Part shown: positions 35,859 through 44,088 of the stretch, piece after piece
How positions within the stretch are numbered: position 1 is the stretch's first letter
How the letters are laid out: every line of letters starts with the position of its first letter
From: Segetibacter aerophilus
Lineage (GTDB): Bacteria > Bacteroidota > Bacteroidia > Chitinophagales > Chitinophagaceae
Direction: 5' to 3'
DNA length: 64,000 nt
Assembly (NCBI RefSeq): GCF_007991655.1
Contig: NZ_BJYT01000007.1
Span: 62,001-126,000 of the forward strand
Translations under genes and position numbers: made by a program
The notes under the pieces: generated by a model
Told to the model about the DNA's origin: nothing
The model's database searches: none
Seen by the model: only the letters and a program-made list of their open reading frames with translations

Positions 35859-36683
35859 TCAGCTCAATTCGGCAATCACCGCTGCAAATAACTCGCTCAG
35901 CTTTTTATCTGCTTTTCCTGCGACGGCAATTATTTCGCTAATATCAACAGGTTTTAAATTGTCGGGATCACACTCGTCGGTAATAACAGAAACACAGGCA
36001 CATGGAAGTCCAACCTGGTTAGCAACAATGACTTCCGGCACTGTACTCATGCCTACGAGGTCTGCTCCGATAGATTTTATGTACCGATACTCTGCCCGCG
36101 TTTCAAGATTAGGCCCGACTACCGATGCATATACCCCCGCGTGAAGAGGTAGATTTCTCTCTTTTGCTTTTTGTCTTATTAAATCATTCAAACCTTTATT
36201 GTATGGCTCGCTCATATCAGGAAACCTGCTACCGAACTCAGGCAGATTTAGTCCGCGCAAAGGGTTCTCAGGTTGAAGGTTGATGTGGTCGTCGAGCAAG
36301 ACAAGGTCACCTTTTTTATAACCCATATTAATGCCTCCCGCCGCATTACTAAGCAACAAATGTTTAACGCCGATTGCCTTCATAACCCTTATTGGAAAAG
36401 TAATTTGTTGCATAGAATAACCTTCATAGTAGTGAAACCTTCCTTGCATTGCCACGACTGCTACCCCACCGATTTTTCCATATACCAAATTGCCTTTATG
36501 AAACTCAACTGTTGATAACGGAAAGTTTGGAATGGTTTCATAAGCAACATTTCTTTCAATTTGTATATGGCTGACAAGTTCAGATAATCCGGTACCAAGC
36601 ACAATGCCAACAACCGGTTTTTCAAAACCTTCGTTAACTAAGAAAGATGCCGTTTCTTTTATTTGCTCCAGGTAGTTGTGCAC
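35859..36683 (-). CDS. punA: Purine nucleoside phosphorylase
   Basis: This 274-residue enzyme belongs to the trimeric purine nucleoside phosphorylase family. Motifs are VGIVLGTGLSELVSHI (phosphate loop), VAVVAMQGRFHYYEGYSMQQ (phosphate and sugar binding), HLLLSNAAGGINMGYKKGDLVL, and GMSTVPEVIVANQ, plus VITDECDPDN where the purine-binding Asn/Glu would lie. It splits purine nucleosides with phosphate into base and ribose-1-phosphate in the cytoplasm. It is divergent from a carboxymuconolactone-decarboxylase-like gene 104 bases away. That context invites comparison with arsenosugar clusters, but salvage is the default role. Confidence 0.94.
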   Translation of the reverse strand: MHNYLEQIKETASFLVNEGFEKPVVGIVLGTGLSELVSHIQIERNVAYETIPNFPLSTVEFHKGNLVYGKIGGVAVVAMQGRFHYYEGYSMQQITFPIRVMKAIGVKHLLLSNAAGGINMGYKKGDLVLLDDHINLQPENPLRGLNLPEFGSRFPDMSEPYNKGLNDLIRQKAKERNLPLHAGVYASVVGPNLETRAEYRYIKSIGADLVGMSTVPEVIVANQVGLPCACVSVITDECDPDNLKPVDISEIIAVAGKADKKLSELFAAVIAELS

Positions 36684-36787
36684 GAGGTTATTTTTAGATT
36701 GGAAAACTAAACAAATAATTTTCGGGTATGTTTATAGTATGGTCAAACTTTTAGAAAAAGCAATAGTTTCATTTTAAATAAAACATT

Positions 36788-37123
36788 ATGTCAGACTCCT
36801 ATTACGACTCCGCCGACCTTTCAAAATTTGGAAATATTACAGAATACCAAAAAGCAATGGGTGATAAGTTTTTTGGTTGGTATGGTGAGGTATTTAAAGA
36901 CAGTGCATTAACGGCAAAGGAGAAATCTTTGATTGCACTTGCAGTTGCTCATGCAGTTCAATGTCCCTACTGCATTGACGCTTACAGCAGTAATGCTTAC
37001 GAAAAAGGCTACAGCGAAGAGCAGATGATGGAAGCGGTGCATGTTGCGGCTGCCATCCGGGGTGGTGCCTCGCTTGTGCATGGCGTGCAAATGATGAATA
37101 AGGTAAAAGAGATTGCAATGTAG
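36788..37123 (+). CDS. Carboxymuconolactone decarboxylase/AhpD-type peroxidase-like protein
   Basis: This 111-residue protein has the AhpD-like CxxC core CPYCIDAYSSNAYEKGYS (C59 and C62), with HAVQ before it and GGASLVHGVQMM after it. The closest group I recognise is the peroxidase-like protein named as arsenosugar-biosynthesis associated because it sits beside ArsS in many Bacteroidota. Here ArsS is absent, and the next gene is the TIGR04282-type transferase. It is probably a cytoplasmic thiol peroxidase or disulfide-handling protein. The start ATG is the first in frame. Confidence 0.85.
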   Translation: MSDSYYDSADLSKFGNITEYQKAMGDKFFGWYGEVFKDSALTAKEKSLIALAVAHAVQCPYCIDAYSSNAYEKGYSEEQMMEAVHVAAAIRGGASLVHGVQMMNKVKEIAM

Positions 37124-37145
37124 TTTTGGGAAAACAGTAAAAAGT

Positions 37146-37203
37146 ATTTTGTAGCCGACATTTGTTCTTTGTTGATGCCGCCGTTGCGTCGCACTCTTGT
37201 ACC
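37146..37203 (-). repeat. Dispersed 58-bp intergenic repeat, copy F
   Basis: On the minus strand it begins GGTACAAG, continues AGTGCGAC and GCAACGGCGG, and ends TGTCGGCTACAAAAT after a 17-base middle: 58 bases, the same as copies A and D. It points against the flanking plus-strand genes, the only copy that does so. Confidence 0.7.
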
Positions 37204-37323
37204 GCAATCATACCAGCATCATGGCGACGAATATGGAACACCAAAATAGCTCTCATATAAAACAACTATTGCTCCTTGAAGATCTTGCTTTGATTGCGTC
37301 CTAATTAATTAAAAAATATTCCG

Positions 37324-37950
37324 ATGGAAAATGCCCTAATCATCTTTGTCCGCAATGCAGAGAAAGGCAAAGTAAAAACCCGCCTTGCAAAAGACCTTGG
37401 CGACGAGAAAACGCTTCAGGTTTATAAATTCCTTTTACAGTATACAAGAGACATCGCTATTTCATGCAATTGCAGTCACTTTATTTTTTACTCTTCTTAT
37501 GTTCATGTCAATGATGTTTTTGATGATGACCTCTTTACAAAGTTTGTCCAGGAAGGTGCAGACCTTGGCGAACGAATGATGAATGCTTTTAAAAAGGTTT
37601 TTGATTTAGGCTGTAAAAAAGTCTGCATTATCGGAAGTGATTGCTACGAATTACAGGCTGAAATTTTGAATGAGGCCTTCGATAAATTAGCTACAACAGA
37701 TGTTGTGATCGGTCCTGCTTCAGACGGAGGTTATTATTTGCTAGGAATGAAACAATTACATGCAGATTTATTTAAACCAAAAGACTGGAGCACTTCAAGT
37801 GTTTTCGATGATACATTGACTTCATTAACAAACGCACGACTAACTTATATTGAACTGCCTGTTTTAAACGACATCGATACCATGGAAGACCTGCTTGAAA
37901 CAAACATTTTAACCCATCTAAAAGAAGATGACTCTGAAGAACAAACGTAA
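37324..37950 (+). CDS. TIGR04282-type glycosyltransferase (DUF2064)
   Basis: This 208-residue protein matches the TIGR04282 family: ALIIFVRNAEKGKVKTRLAKDLG at the N-terminus (nucleotide-sugar binding), then KVCIIGSDCYELQAEIL (DxD-like acidic site) and VVIGPASDGGYYLLGMK. The family is named for arsenosugar biosynthesis because of its neighbourhood to ArsS, but members also occur elsewhere as GT-A-like transferases. It overlaps the downstream GNAT gene by 23 bases, which shows co-translation. ArsS and ArsM are not in this window. Confidence 0.88.
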   Translation: MENALIIFVRNAEKGKVKTRLAKDLGDEKTLQVYKFLLQYTRDIAISCNCSHFIFYSSYVHVNDVFDDDLFTKFVQEGADLGERMMNAFKKVFDLGCKKVCIIGSDCYELQAEILNEAFDKLATTDVVIGPASDGGYYLLGMKQLHADLFKPKDWSTSSVFDDTLTSLTNARLTYIELPVLNDIDTMEDLLETNILTHLKEDDSEEQT

Positions 37951-38425
37951 CGGAGAGATTCATATTCAGCAGGTAAAAAGTGCTTCAAAGGAGCTGGATA
38001 TTATAAAAGAACTGTTTGTTGAATATTCATTGAGCCTGAACGAGAATTTGTGCTTTCAACGTTTTGATGAGGAATTAGAGAATCCCCTTAAAAAATATGG
38101 TGAGCCTGAAGGTTGTTTATTGCTTGCTTATGTAGGCAACGAGGTAGCAGGTTGCGTTGCCCTTCAACCATTATCAAAGGAAGGCGTTTGCGAAATGAAA
38201 CGGCTATATGTACGAACTGAGTTTCGAAAACACGGTGTAGGCGAAGAGTTGGTTGTACGAGGTCTAAACGAAGCTACAAACAGAGGCTACAAAAAAATGG
38301 TGCTTGACACATTAGAAAGATTGCAGCCAGCAATAAAGTTATATGCTAAGCAGGGTTTTGTAAATACTTCCGCTTACTACCAAAACCCTTTAGCCAACGT
38401 GGTTTACATGGAGAAAGATTTGTAA
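37928..38425 (+). CDS. GNAT-family N-acetyltransferase
   Basis: This 165-residue protein has the GNAT core: VAGCVALQPLSKEGVCEMKRLYVRTEFRKHGVGEELV, where the segment RKHGVGE binds acetyl-CoA, and MVLDTLERLQPAIKLYAKQGF in the C-terminal half. The start overlaps the upstream glycosyltransferase frame by 23 bases. The substrate is unknown. It ends 11 bases before the convergent purN gene, with no obvious terminator between them. Confidence 0.88.
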   Translation: MTLKNKRNGEIHIQQVKSASKELDIIKELFVEYSLSLNENLCFQRFDEELENPLKKYGEPEGCLLLAYVGNEVAGCVALQPLSKEGVCEMKRLYVRTEFRKHGVGEELVVRGLNEATNRGYKKMVLDTLERLQPAIKLYAKQGFVNTSAYYQNPLANVVYMEKDL

Positions 38426-38436
38426 GCGCGTTATGA

Positions 38437-39045
38437 TTACAATTTGCTTACACATTCTTCTATCACTCTTGCAAAGTTTTCGTGCTCAAGTTTATGTATT
38501 TTTTCTGCTAAGCTTTCAGCAGTATCAGTTGGCAAGATGGAACATTTCGCCTGGAAAATGACATCACCATTATCATAATGTTCATCAACGTAATGAATCG
38601 TGATTCCACTTTCAACTTCACCCGCAGCTATAACAGCTTCGTGCACCTTTGATCCATACATTCCTTTGCCTCCAAATTTTGGCAACAAAGCAGGATGAAT
38701 ATTTATAATCCTGTTTCTGAAATTCTGGATAAGCGTTTCTGGGATTTTCCAAAGAAAACCTGCCAGTACTATGAACTCAATTGATGCCAAGTTTAACTCG
38801 TTTAAATAACTATCACCGTTAAAAAAACGTTCTCTCTCAATCATAAGCACAGGGATATTGTTGTCTGCTGCTATTTGAACAACACCTGCACCTGGTTTGT
38901 TACAAACAACGAGTTTAATTACGACCCGCCCACTGTTTTCAAAGTGCTCAATAATTTTTTTTGCGTTGCTTCCGGCACCCGATGCAAACAGGGCAATTTG
39001 AACAACGGAATGATTCTTTTGTGATGGTAAAATGGCGGTAGACAT
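38437..39045 (-). CDS. purN: Phosphoribosylglycinamide formyltransferase
   Basis: This 202-residue enzyme transfers a formyl group from 10-formyltetrahydrofolate to GAR in purine synthesis. Motifs are ALFASGAGSNAKKIIEHF at the N-terminus, VVCNKPGAGV, IINIHPALLPKFGGKGMYG (catalytic Asn and His), and HYVDEHYDNGDVIFQ (catalytic Asp). The frame opens at 39063, but the ATG at 39045 is preferred. A CATCTTTA box lies four bases before it, so transcription could begin at the codon itself. It is a monofunctional form of normal length. Confidence 0.93.
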   Translation of the reverse strand: MSTAILPSQKNHSVVQIALFASGAGSNAKKIIEHFENSGRVVIKLVVCNKPGAGVVQIAADNNIPVLMIERERFFNGDSYLNELNLASIEFIVLAGFLWKIPETLIQNFRNRIINIHPALLPKFGGKGMYGSKVHEAVIAAGEVESGITIHYVDEHYDNGDVIFQAKCSILPTDTAESLAEKIHKLEHENFARVIEECVSKL

Positions 39046-39203
39046 CGTGTAAAGATGAGGCAATTTTTTAAGTAAGAAACGGCTCTATAAAACCTAAATA
39101 ATTAGCACTCTTTTCGGTTACAAATTAATGACAATCAATTTTTATTTTTTTCAAAAATCCTTTGAAACCCGCATCAACACTAGAAAAAATTTTTTTTACT
39201 ATG

Positions 39204-39236
39204 TTGATAATATGTGAAGATCGTGACCTATTTTTG
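39204..39236 (+). promoter_or_regulatory. Main promoter of the act/cox respiratory operon
   Basis: TTG at 39204-39206 and TATTTTTG at 39229-39236 fit the Bacteroidota -33/-7 pattern with a spacer of 22 bases, close to the usual 19-21. The box is 49 bases before the preferred ActA start at 39286. It also rules out the upstream in-frame GTG at 39214 as the start. Confidence 0.65.
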
Positions 39237-39285
39237 CACCCATTCTCGGAGATTTTTCCACATCAAAGCACAACTTTTTGTGTAT

Positions 39286-40551
39286 ATGATTCAGCATAGA
39301 CGAATAGCAAAAACATTAGTAAGTTTAGTAGTTCTCATTTCTTGTTTCTTCAGTGATAAAAGTTTTGCTCAGGCAAATGGTCAGGCTTTATTTTCTGCAA
39401 ATTGTGCATCATGTCATGCACCTCATAAAGAGTTAACTGGTCCTGCACTTGCCGGCGTGGAAGAACGCTGGGGAGATAAAAAGAAGCTCTACGCATGGAT
39501 ACGAAATAACCAGGCTTTCTTAAAGACAGGAGATAAATATGCAAATGAGTTGTATTTGAGATACAACAAAACGCAGATGAACTTATTTCCGAATCTTACT
39601 GATCCCGAGATCGATGCTATTCTTGCTTATATCAAGTCTGTTCCTGATCCAAAAGCTGCAGGTCCTGATACGGGAGTTCAAGGTGCTGCTGCAACATCAG
39701 GTGAAGATAACTCATTGGTGTATGGTATTCTTACTCTGGTACTTGCCGTAGTAGTTTTAATCTTATTACAGGTTAATAGCAATTTAAAGAAACTTTCAGA
39801 TGAGAAAGAAGGACAGCCTGCATTAGAGCCTGTGCCTTTTTGGAGAAATAAAGTTTATATAGCGATTGTAGCAATTCTTTTATTCTGCGTTGGAGGTTAC
39901 CTGACAGTAAAAGGTGCGATAGGTTTAGGGCGCACAAAAAATTATCAACCTGAGCAGCCTATTTATTACTCTCACAAAGTACACGCAGGTACTAACCAGA
40001 TCAGTTGTTTATACTGTCATGGCGGTGCACAAGACAGCAAGCATGCTAACATACCGTCGGTAAACATTTGTATGAATTGTCACATGGCCATCAATGAGTA
40101 TACAGGGAAAGATAAAATTTACCGCGAAGATGGATCGGAAGTGGATGGTACTGCCGAGATAAAAAAATTATATCAATACGCAGGTTTTGATCCTAATGTA
40201 TCGAAAGTATGGGATCCAAATAAAGCAAAACCAATTGAATGGAACAAGGTTCATAATCTTCCTGATCACGTTTATTTCAACCACTCTCAACATATTAAAG
40301 CTGGAAAGGTGCAATGCCAAACTTGTCACGGCGAGGTTCAAAAAATGGGTGTTGCATACCAGTTCGCTGAGCTAAGCATGGGTTGGTGCATCAACTGTCA
40401 TCGTACTACACAGGTGCAGTTTAAAGACAACGGTTTCTATAGCATTTATCAAAAGTTTCATGACGATTTGAAAAATGGTAAGATTGATAGTTCCAAAGGA
40501 ATTACCGTAGAAAAAATTGGTGGAACTGAGTGCCAAAAGTGTCATTACTAG
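39286..40551 (+). CDS. actA: ActA, multihaem cytochrome c of alternative complex III (six haem motifs)
   Basis: The ATG at 39286 is preferred (421 residues) because the longer frame overlaps the promoter. A signal peptide ends near SFA-Q at residue 29. The N-terminal domain is a monohaem cytochrome c (CASCH 40-44). Two membrane helices follow (about 146-168 and 186-208). The C-terminal domain has five more motifs: CLYCH about 241, CMNCH, CQTCH, CINCH and CQKCH. Both haem domains would lie in the periplasm. ActA in known complexes carries five haems, so the fused N-terminal domain is extra. It is the first gene of the operon. Confidence 0.92.
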   Translation: MIQHRRIAKTLVSLVVLISCFFSDKSFAQANGQALFSANCASCHAPHKELTGPALAGVEERWGDKKKLYAWIRNNQAFLKTGDKYANELYLRYNKTQMNLFPNLTDPEIDAILAYIKSVPDPKAAGPDTGVQGAAATSGEDNSLVYGILTLVLAVVVLILLQVNSNLKKLSDEKEGQPALEPVPFWRNKVYIAIVAILLFCVGGYLTVKGAIGLGRTKNYQPEQPIYYSHKVHAGTNQISCLYCHGGAQDSKHANIPSVNICMNCHMAINEYTGKDKIYREDGSEVDGTAEIKKLYQYAGFDPNVSKVWDPNKAKPIEWNKVHNLPDHVYFNHSQHIKAGKVQCQTCHGEVQKMGVAYQFAELSMGWCINCHRTTQVQFKDNGFYSIYQKFHDDLKNGKIDSSKGITVEKIGGTECQKCHY

Positions 40552-40653
40552 TCTCGCTAAGGATAGGTAAGTATAATAGAATATTAAGTTTATAAAATAA
40601 CAATAGAAAGGCTGGTAGCTAACATTGTTACTACCAACGTCAACTAATAAATT

Positions 40654-43600
40654 ATGGAGCAAAAAAGGTATTGGCAAAGTTTTGGAGAGCTAAATAAGTC
40701 AAATGCTTATCAATCCACTGCTGACGAATTCCAGGAAGATTTGCCCTTGGTCGAAGATGATAAAGGTTTGTTGGATGCAAGAACTCCCCGTAGAGATTTT
40801 TTAAAATTCCTTGGATTTAGTACTGCTGCTGCGGCAGTTGCTGCAGGTTGCGAGATGCCTGTTAAAAAGGCAATTCCTTTTGTTAACAAGCCTGAAGATG
40901 TAATACCTGGCGTTGCTAATTTTTACGCAACAACTTTTGTACAAGATGGTGAAGTGGTTCCCGCTTTAGCCAAAGTAAGAGATGGTCGCCCCATAAAAAT
41001 TGAAGGTAATGAACTGTCTCCTGTAACACTTGGAGGTACATCTCCAAGAATGCAGGCGTCAGTGCTCGATTTATACGATAACAGCAGGCTAACTGTACCA
41101 TTTGCAAACGGAAAGGAAGTAAGTACTTTCGATGCATTAGATAAAATGGTGGCAGCAGATTTGGCCGGGTTGGGTGGTCGCCCCGTTGTCTTACTTACAA
41201 GTTCAATAACATCTCCTACCACAAGACTTGTTATATCACAGTTTCTAGGAAGATTTCCTGGTAGCCGTCACGTTATGTATGATGCTGTCAGTTACTCCGG
41301 AATGTTATTGGCTAATGAAGCTACTTATGGTAAAAGAGCAATACCTTCTTACAACTTAGCAGCTGCTAAAGTTATTGTTAGTATCAATGCCGATTTCCTT
41401 GCATCGTGGGTAAGCCCTGTAGAATTTAATAAACAATATAGCATTGGCAGAAAGTTAAACAGAAACAAAGCTGATATGAGTCGTCATATTCAGTTTGAAA
41501 GTTTAATGACTATGACCGGTGCAAATGCCGATGAAAGATATCATCACAAGCCTTCTGAGTCCGGCGCAATTGCAACTGCTTTGTATGCAGCTTTAGGTGG
41601 TGCTGCTACAGCTCCTTCTTTGGATGCAAAACTTCAGCAGGCTATTCAAAAGACTGCTGGCATGTTAGCCAAAAACAGGGGAGCGGCAGTGGTACTGGCA
41701 GGAAGTAATGATCCAAACGTACAGATTGTTGTGAACGGAATCAATGAGCTAATCGGAGCTAATGGCACAACTATCAACTGGTCGTCTACCTATAATACTC
41801 ACCAGGGTGTTGATGCTGATATTAATGCGTTAGTAAATGACATGAACGCAGGTGCAGTCGGTGGCTTGTTGATTTATGAAGCAAACCCAGTCTATAATTA
41901 TTCTGATAGTGCTCGTTTTGCTCAAGGGTTGAAGAAGGTTAAATTTTCAGTCTCTTTTAATACTAAGCTAGACGAGACTTCTCAACTATGTAAGTATGTT
42001 ATTCCAAATCATCATTACCTTGAAAGTTGGGGTGATGCGGAGTCAAGAACAGGCAATATTTCGCTAATTCAGCCTACAATAAATCCTTTATTTAAGACCC
42101 GTCATTGGCAGGATAGCCTATTGAAATGGAGCGGTGCACCAACAGATTATCTTGCTTTTTACAGGCAATACTGGGTTGGGCGTTTAGGAGGTGAAGCAAA
42201 CTGGGACAAGGCATTGCAAGACGGAGTTATAAATGGAGGTACAAGTATCAACACTGTATTAACTAACGTCACGTCAAATGCTCCTGATACTGCACGAAGT
42301 GCAAACGTGGTTGGTTTAGAAACAGTTGCTGCGACAAGAGGAGGAACTTCTGCTTTTAATGGAGGAGCCGTCGGTGGTGCAATAGGTGCAATTGGTTCAG
42401 CAAGAAAAGGTGGAAATACAGAGTTGGTTTTATATCAGAAAGTTACTTTAGGTACAGGACAACAGGGTAATAACCCGTGGTTACACGAAGCCCCAGATCC
42501 GATAACAAAAGCCACTTGGGATAACTATGCTGTTATCTCTCCGGCTATGGCGAAGAACTTATTCAAAATAGATTTAGAAGATAACGGTCAGACTGATGAT
42601 TATGAGGTACATCCCGAAAAGGATGTGATAAAGGTTACCGTTAACGGTAAGAGTCTAGAGCTTCCTATCATTATTGTACCGGGTACTAACCCTAGCACAA
42701 TTGGTATTGCCCTAGGTTATGGTCGCGGTACAGATGCTGCTATAACTGATGACGATGCAGACAAAAGGAAAGAGTTAATTGAAACTGCGCACACCAATAT
42801 AGGCAGAGCAGGTGGTGCTGTAGGTAAGAATGCATTTCCATTAGTGGCCTTTAATGGAGTAACCAGAGATTACTTTGTCCCTGCAGTTGAGGTTTCTAAT
42901 GCAGGTTACCAGTATAAAGTGGCTCAAAGCCAAACTCACCAGAGCTACGAGGGTCGTACAGAAGTTGTTTTAGAGACAACTTTGGCAACCTTGAGAAAGG
43001 AGCCTGAAATGTTTAGCGAAAGAAGAGAAGAGCTACATAAAGATTTTGCACCTAAAGAAGGACAAAATTTCGAAAGAGATGCTACACTTTATCCCTTATT
43101 TCCTAAGCCGGGAATAAAGTGGGGCATGAGCATTGATCTAAATAGTTGTACAGGATGTCAGGCATGCGTGGTTGCATGTATGGCTGAAAATAATGTGGCT
43201 GTAGTTGGTAAGGAAGAGGTAGCTAGATACCACGATATGGCCTGGTTAAGAATTGACCGCTACTTCAGCGGAAGTCTTGACAACCCAAGTGTTGTGTTCC
43301 AGCCAATGCTTTGTCAACACTGCGACAATGCACCTTGTGAGAACGTTTGCCCGGTAGCCGCTACAATGCATAGCAGCGAAGGAATTAACATGATGGCGTA
43401 CAACCGTTGTATCGGTACAAGATATTGTGCAAACAACTGTCCTTATAAAGTTCGTCGTTTCAACTGGTCTGATTATATGGGTGCTGACAGCTTCCCGGAT
43501 AACCAAAAAGGCGTTATTACAGAGGCTTCGGCTATGATGAACGATGACTTAACAAGAATGGTGTTAAACCCTGATGTTACTGTGCGGAGCCGTGGTGTAA

Positions 43601-43971
43601 TGGAAAAATGTACTTTCTGCGTACAACGGTGCCAGGATGGAAAACTAAAGGCTAAGAAAGAAAGCCGTCCGTTGAAGTCGGGGGAGAACGGAGAGTTTGA
43701 TGTAAAAAGTGCTTGTCAGCAGGCTTGTCCAACAGATGCCATTGTTTTTGGTAACGTAAATGATAAGAAAAGTGCAGTTTACCAGCACCGGGCCGACAAC
43801 CAACAACGCTTATTTTATTCTCTCGAAATGTTGCATACTCTACCCAACGTCAGCTACCTGGCTAAGGTTAGGAATAATGACGCAATTGTTCACCTTAGTG
43901 AAGAGGCAGCTGGGGAAACGGTTGGAGGCCAGGAAGGAAAGAAAGAGGAGAAGATGGAAGGCGTTCATTAA
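40654..43971 (+). CDS. actB: ActB, molybdopterin-like/Fe-S subunit of alternative complex III
   Basis: This 1105-residue protein has a twin-arginine motif (RRDFLKFLGFSTAAAAVAAG, about residues 46-65) with a cysteine at 66, so it is probably exported and lipid-anchored. The N-terminal two thirds resemble molybdopterin oxidoreductase domains that bind no Mo. The C-terminal part holds ferredoxin-like cluster motifs: CTGCQACVVAC (about 832), CQHCDNAPCENVCPV, CIGTRYCANNCPYK, CTFCVQRCQ and CQQACP. It relays electrons between ActA haems and the membrane quinol subunits. A GC-poor hairpin (GGTAG...CTACC at 40613-40634) precedes its start. Confidence 0.94.
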   Translation: MEQKRYWQSFGELNKSNAYQSTADEFQEDLPLVEDDKGLLDARTPRRDFLKFLGFSTAAAAVAAGCEMPVKKAIPFVNKPEDVIPGVANFYATTFVQDGEVVPALAKVRDGRPIKIEGNELSPVTLGGTSPRMQASVLDLYDNSRLTVPFANGKEVSTFDALDKMVAADLAGLGGRPVVLLTSSITSPTTRLVISQFLGRFPGSRHVMYDAVSYSGMLLANEATYGKRAIPSYNLAAAKVIVSINADFLASWVSPVEFNKQYSIGRKLNRNKADMSRHIQFESLMTMTGANADERYHHKPSESGAIATALYAALGGAATAPSLDAKLQQAIQKTAGMLAKNRGAAVVLAGSNDPNVQIVVNGINELIGANGTTINWSSTYNTHQGVDADINALVNDMNAGAVGGLLIYEANPVYNYSDSARFAQGLKKVKFSVSFNTKLDETSQLCKYVIPNHHYLESWGDAESRTGNISLIQPTINPLFKTRHWQDSLLKWSGAPTDYLAFYRQYWVGRLGGEANWDKALQDGVINGGTSINTVLTNVTSNAPDTARSANVVGLETVAATRGGTSAFNGGAVGGAIGAIGSARKGGNTELVLYQKVTLGTGQQGNNPWLHEAPDPITKATWDNYAVISPAMAKNLFKIDLEDNGQTDDYEVHPEKDVIKVTVNGKSLELPIIIVPGTNPSTIGIALGYGRGTDAAITDDDADKRKELIETAHTNIGRAGGAVGKNAFPLVAFNGVTRDYFVPAVEVSNAGYQYKVAQSQTHQSYEGRTEVVLETTLATLRKEPEMFSERREELHKDFAPKEGQNFERDATLYPLFPKPGIKWGMSIDLNSCTGCQACVVACMAENNVAVVGKEEVARYHDMAWLRIDRYFSGSLDNPSVVFQPMLCQHCDNAPCENVCPVAATMHSSEGINMMAYNRCIGTRYCANNCPYKVRRFNWSDYMGADSFPDNQKGVITEASAMMNDDLTRMVLNPDVTVRSRGVMEKCTFCVQRCQDGKLKAKKESRPLKSGENGEFDVKSACQQACPTDAIVFGNVNDKKSAVYQHRADNQQRLFYSLEMLHTLPNVSYLAKVRNNDAIVHLSEEAAGETVGGQEGKKEEKMEGVH

Positions 43972-43980
43972 TGTACTAAT

Positions 43981-44038
43981 AGTACAAGCGTGCGACGTAA
44001 CGATGTTGAATAGACACAAGAAAGTTTGGACAATAAGA
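43981..44038 (+). repeat. Dispersed intergenic repeat, copy C (inside the act operon)
   Basis: It reads AGTACAAG, CGTGCGAC, GTAACGATGT, then a variable middle and a divergent end containing GTTTGGACAAT. It begins ten bases after the actB stop, and a GTACT-AAT-AGTAC inverted repeat (43973-43985) overlaps its first bases. It is oriented like the operon and lies in its mRNA. Confidence 0.7.
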
Positions 44039-44088
44039 ATCAATAAAATTATTTAAAATCAGCTTTGGCTGGTTCTAAACCAAATCAG

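Noticed and set aside
35681-35941. 86-residue frame after recA containing SPHPDPL
   Set aside because: It is a translation of the palindromic repeat at 35746-35853, a known source of false genes, and overlaps the convergent phosphorylase gene.
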